From the NCBI GenBank assembly GCA_937895935.1, contig CALBKX010000020.1, forward strand, positions 1 through 33,645: a DNA stretch of 33,645 nucleotides, read 5' to 3'. A program made the position numbers and the translations under genes. This document shows positions 31,293 to 33,645 of the stretch, in pieces. The notes beneath the pieces were generated by a model, which was not told the DNA's origin, did not search any database, and saw only the letters and a program-made list of their open reading frames with translations. The stretch is from an uncultured Clostridia bacterium. GTDB lineage: Bacteria > Bacillota > Clostridia > Christensenellales > UBA1242. The first letter of the stretch is position 1; each line of letters begins with the position of its first letter.

Positions 31293-33278
31293 ATGGAAAA
31301 AGAGCAATTAGATATTGAAAAAAAATATTTAAATAAAGTTATAAAAGAAATCAATAAACAAAAAGACCACTTTTTAGAAGAGCAAAAAGGCTTAGAAAAA
31401 CAAAAAAAAGAACTTTCTCTTTTGTATGCGGAAGATTTTTACACAATGGACGATTCTGAAGCATTGCAAGAGGGGGCTAGGCTTGCTGAATTTGATAATT
31501 TAATTTCCTTTATGGATAAAAATGTTACAAGACTAAATAGGCAGAGTTTTACCCCTTATTTTGGCAGAGTAGACTTTTTGCAAAACAAACAAAAAAAAGA
31601 GAAGTCTTTTTACATTGGGGTTAACAATGTGGTAAAAGAAGGTGTTACTTTACCTCTTGTGTGTGACTGGAGAGCACCTGTTGCATCACTATTTTATGAT
31701 TATGAAATAGGCAAGGCGAGTTTTGTTGCGCCAGAAGACACATACTCTGGAGAGATCACCCTTAAAAGGCAATATAACATAAAAAACGGAAAACTGCTTA
31801 ATGCTTTTGATAGTTCCTTGACTATTGGCGATGAAATATTAAAAAATGTTTTATCACAAAATGCTTCAAATAAAATGAAAACAATTGTAAGCACTATTCA
31901 AAAAGAACAAAATAAAATAATTCGTGCAAATATAAATAAAAGTTTGCTTGTCCAAGGTGTGGCAGGTTCAGGGAAAACTTCGATTGCACTTCATAGGATT
32001 GCATACTTGCTCTATCAAAACAAAAAAACACTTAAAGCAGAGGATGTTTTAATTCTTTCGCCTAATAAACTTTTTGCAGAATATATTGCAGATGTCCTTC
32101 CTGAATTAGGTGAGGAAAATATATCTCAAATGTCATTTTATAGACTGGCAGAAAAAGAACTTAAGTTTTTAGGTCTTGAACTTGAAAAAAGGGAAGATAA
32201 TTTAGAAGAAGTTATTGAAAATCAAACAAGACTAAATGAAGTGGCTTATAAACACTCATATGAGTTTTATGAGAGTTTAAAACTTTTTTGCGAGGAGTAT
32301 TTTAACTTATCATTTAATCCTTATGATTTAAAATTTGGGACTGTTACAATAACTGCAAAAGAAATGGCGGATTTATATAAAAAAACTTATGCAAGCAAAA
32401 CACCAGCGGTTAGACTAGAGTGGCTAGTAGATTATATCGTTGATAAACTAAATATAACCAAAAACATTTCAGAAATTTCTAAAAAAATAAAAGGTCTTTT
32501 ATATCCATTTTTTGCACAAACTAATGTCGTCAATATTTACTCTGAGTTTTTGTCAAAAATAGGAATGAGATTTAGTTTAAACCAAAAAGAGCAAATTCGA
32601 TATGACGATATTGGTGCTATTCTTTACATATCCAACTACTTTTTAGGATTGGATAAATTTAAGGAAGTTAAGTACTTAATAATTGATGAAATGCAAGATT
32701 ATTCTTTTGCCTCATATGCGGTTTTTAATGCAATTTTTGATTGCAATAAAACGATTTTGGGAGATATTAATCAATGTATAGAAAAGGTTATGACAAATGA
32801 AGATTTATCTCTTTTAACCAATATGCTAAAAGCCGATTTTGTCATTTTAAAAAAGGCATACAGAAGTACCTATGAAATAACAAATTTTGCAAGTAAAATA
32901 AAAGGAATTGAAACCGATTCTTTTGAAAGACACGGTGACAAACCAAATCTTGTAAAAACGGATAATTTGAATTCAATAATTAAAGAATTGTCAAAAAACA
33001 ATTACAACTCTATTGCAATTTTAACCAAAACTGCAAAAGAGGCAAAAGAAACTTACCAAAAGTTAAGTGAAATTGAAGATGTGTCTTTAAATATTGACTA
33101 CGTTACGCTAGTGAATAAAATTTGTGTTATGCCAGCATATATGGCAAAAGGGCTTGAGTTTGATGCCGTAATAATTCCAAATTGCACAAAAGATAATTAT
33201 CAATCTGTTTTAGATTTAAATTTGCTTTATGTATCTTCAACAAGAGCATTACATAAACTCGTTCTTTGCCAAAATTAA
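31293..33278 (+). CDS. helD: HelD-like RNA polymerase-associated helicase
   Basis: 661 residues of the UvrD/Rep superfamily 1 helicases, HelD type. HelD frees stalled RNA polymerase from nucleic acid in Bacillota. Features: an N-terminal coiled coil (about 1-60) typical of the arm entering the polymerase channel, YFGRVDF and LVCDWRAPVASLFYDYE typical of HelD, Walker A VQGVAGSGKTSIALHR (about 219-234), Walker B YLIIDEMQDYS (about 461-471), ILKKAYRSTYEITNFA, AYMAKGLEFDAVIIPN and the final motif LLYVSSTRALHKLVL. B. subtilis HelD is about 774 residues, so this one is compact; it also ends soon after the last motif. Confidence 0.85.
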   Translation: MEKEQLDIEKKYLNKVIKEINKQKDHFLEEQKGLEKQKKELSLLYAEDFYTMDDSEALQEGARLAEFDNLISFMDKNVTRLNRQSFTPYFGRVDFLQNKQKKEKSFYIGVNNVVKEGVTLPLVCDWRAPVASLFYDYEIGKASFVAPEDTYSGEITLKRQYNIKNGKLLNAFDSSLTIGDEILKNVLSQNASNKMKTIVSTIQKEQNKIIRANINKSLLVQGVAGSGKTSIALHRIAYLLYQNKKTLKAEDVLILSPNKLFAEYIADVLPELGEENISQMSFYRLAEKELKFLGLELEKREDNLEEVIENQTRLNEVAYKHSYEFYESLKLFCEEYFNLSFNPYDLKFGTVTITAKEMADLYKKTYASKTPAVRLEWLVDYIVDKLNITKNISEISKKIKGLLYPFFAQTNVVNIYSEFLSKIGMRFSLNQKEQIRYDDIGAILYISNYFLGLDKFKEVKYLIIDEMQDYSFASYAVFNAIFDCNKTILGDINQCIEKVMTNEDLSLLTNMLKADFVILKKAYRSTYEITNFASKIKGIETDSFERHGDKPNLVKTDNLNSIIKELSKNNYNSIAILTKTAKEAKETYQKLSEIEDVSLNIDYVTLVNKICVMPAYMAKGLEFDAVIIPNCTKDNYQSVLDLNLLYVSSTRALHKLVLCQN

Positions 33279-33547
33279 ATGTCTTTTAAAAAGTTTATAA
33301 AAAAAGTATAATCACAAAATTTAATATTTAACCATAAAACTTTGACTATATTTTTTACTCCCCTGCCAAGGGGAGATGTCAGCCAAGAATTAGCTGACAG
33401 AGAGGTTAAATAAATTTAGCAAATTACTAACCTAATGATATGAGTAAAAAAATTAAATGAAGTGTTTTACTCCCCTGCCAAGGGGAGATGTCAAACTAAG
33501 TTTGACAGAGAGGTTAAACTTTAATTTTTTACTCCAGCGGTTTGATT
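33279..33547. repeat. Two palindromic repeats of the CTCCCCT family
   Basis: No gene is seen. Copies at about 33357-33410 and 33466-33519 share ACTCCCCTGCCAAGGGGAGATGTCA, a variable second hairpin (TGTCAGC/GCTGACA or TGTCAAACT/AGTTTGACA) and AGAGGTTAAA. Related copies lie at 5603-5640 and 5702-5752. Such repeats are scattered between genes in many gut Bacillota. Confidence 0.75.
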
Positions 33548-33593
33548 AAAAAAAGAAAAATTATTGAAATAAAACAATAATTTTTCTTTTTTT
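33548..33593. terminator. Bidirectional terminator at the right edge
   Basis: Perfect 19-bp inverted repeat (arms 33548-33566 and 33575-33593, 8-nt loop) with A and T runs at its ends. It can end transcription from helD. Confidence 0.7.
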
Positions 33594-33645
33594 AACAACG
33601 AAAATCAAACTTTAACAACGAAAATCAAACTTTAACAACGAAAAT
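33591..33645. repeat. 20-bp tandem repeat running off the window
   Basis: TTTAACAACGAAAATCAAAC is repeated perfectly at 33591-33610 and 33611-33630, with 15 nt of a third unit before the window ends. There are no spacers, so it is not a CRISPR array. Confidence 0.85.

Noticed and set aside
33591..33645. CRISPR array
   Set aside because: Units of 20 bp are directly adjacent with no spacers, and no cas genes are in view.

Overview
The window looks like chromosome from an AT-rich, endospore-forming member of the Bacillota, probably an uncultured Clostridia-type lineage. The evidence is a complete gerA-type germinant-receptor operon with a sigma-G-like promoter, a Veg-family protein, an mrnC-rlmB-sigH block as in Bacillus and Clostridium, rubrerythrin, a HelD-type helicase, frequent TTG starts behind strong AGGAG ribosome sites, and a very A+T-rich base composition. 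Most genes lie on the + strand. I see no phage, no intact insertion sequence and no CRISPR array.

Layout. 1-338 is a gene-free, hairpin-rich stretch. 339-1664 (minus) holds a small membrane-protein gene with a one-base frameshift and an RlmM/FtsJ-like RNA methyltransferase. 1804-5235 (plus) is a tight row: TIM-barrel sugar isomerase-like protein, SPFH/zinc-ribbon protein, DUF1858 protein and a membrane-anchored protein with FN3-like domains. 5236-5996 is a repeat-rich intergenic region. 5997-9788 is the germination operon (A, B and C subunits). 10173-12022 holds an acidic zinc-ribbon protein, tRNA-Glu(CUC) on the minus strand, Veg and a Smr-like protein. 12176-12901 (minus) is TlyA. 13034-14928 has a probable DNA glycosylase remnant, a small membrane zinc-ribbon protein and gpmI. 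15367-17938 is mnmG-rsmG, followed by a region with DnaA-box-like direct repeats. 18381-20147 is mrnC-rlmB-sigH, then rubrerythrin and a RimK-like ATP-grasp ligase. 22433-26196 mixes small, membrane and redox genes on both strands. 26331-33278 carries a large surface SGNH hydrolase with InlB-type repeats, a YcxB-like membrane protein, a lipoprotein and a HelD-like helicase. The right edge has palindromic repeats, a terminator and a 20-bp tandem repeat.

Functional themes. RNA modification and processing is prominent (RlmM-like, TlyA, MnmG, RsmG, Mini-III, RlmB). Sporulation and germination are represented by the ger operon and SigH. The ger C subunit lacks a usable lipobox.

Non-coding themes. 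(a) A 126-132 bp hairpin element occurs twice, each copy starting at a stop codon, with conserved arms and an inner stem whose sequence differs but still pairs. (b) At least three other palindromic repeat families are present. (c) Three genes (Smr-like, TlyA, SDR) appear to have promoters placed for leaderless mRNA. (d) Two ATATGAA-N6-TTCATAT palindromes lie between rubrerythrin and the ATP-grasp gene. All calls come from reading the sequence; no database search was run.
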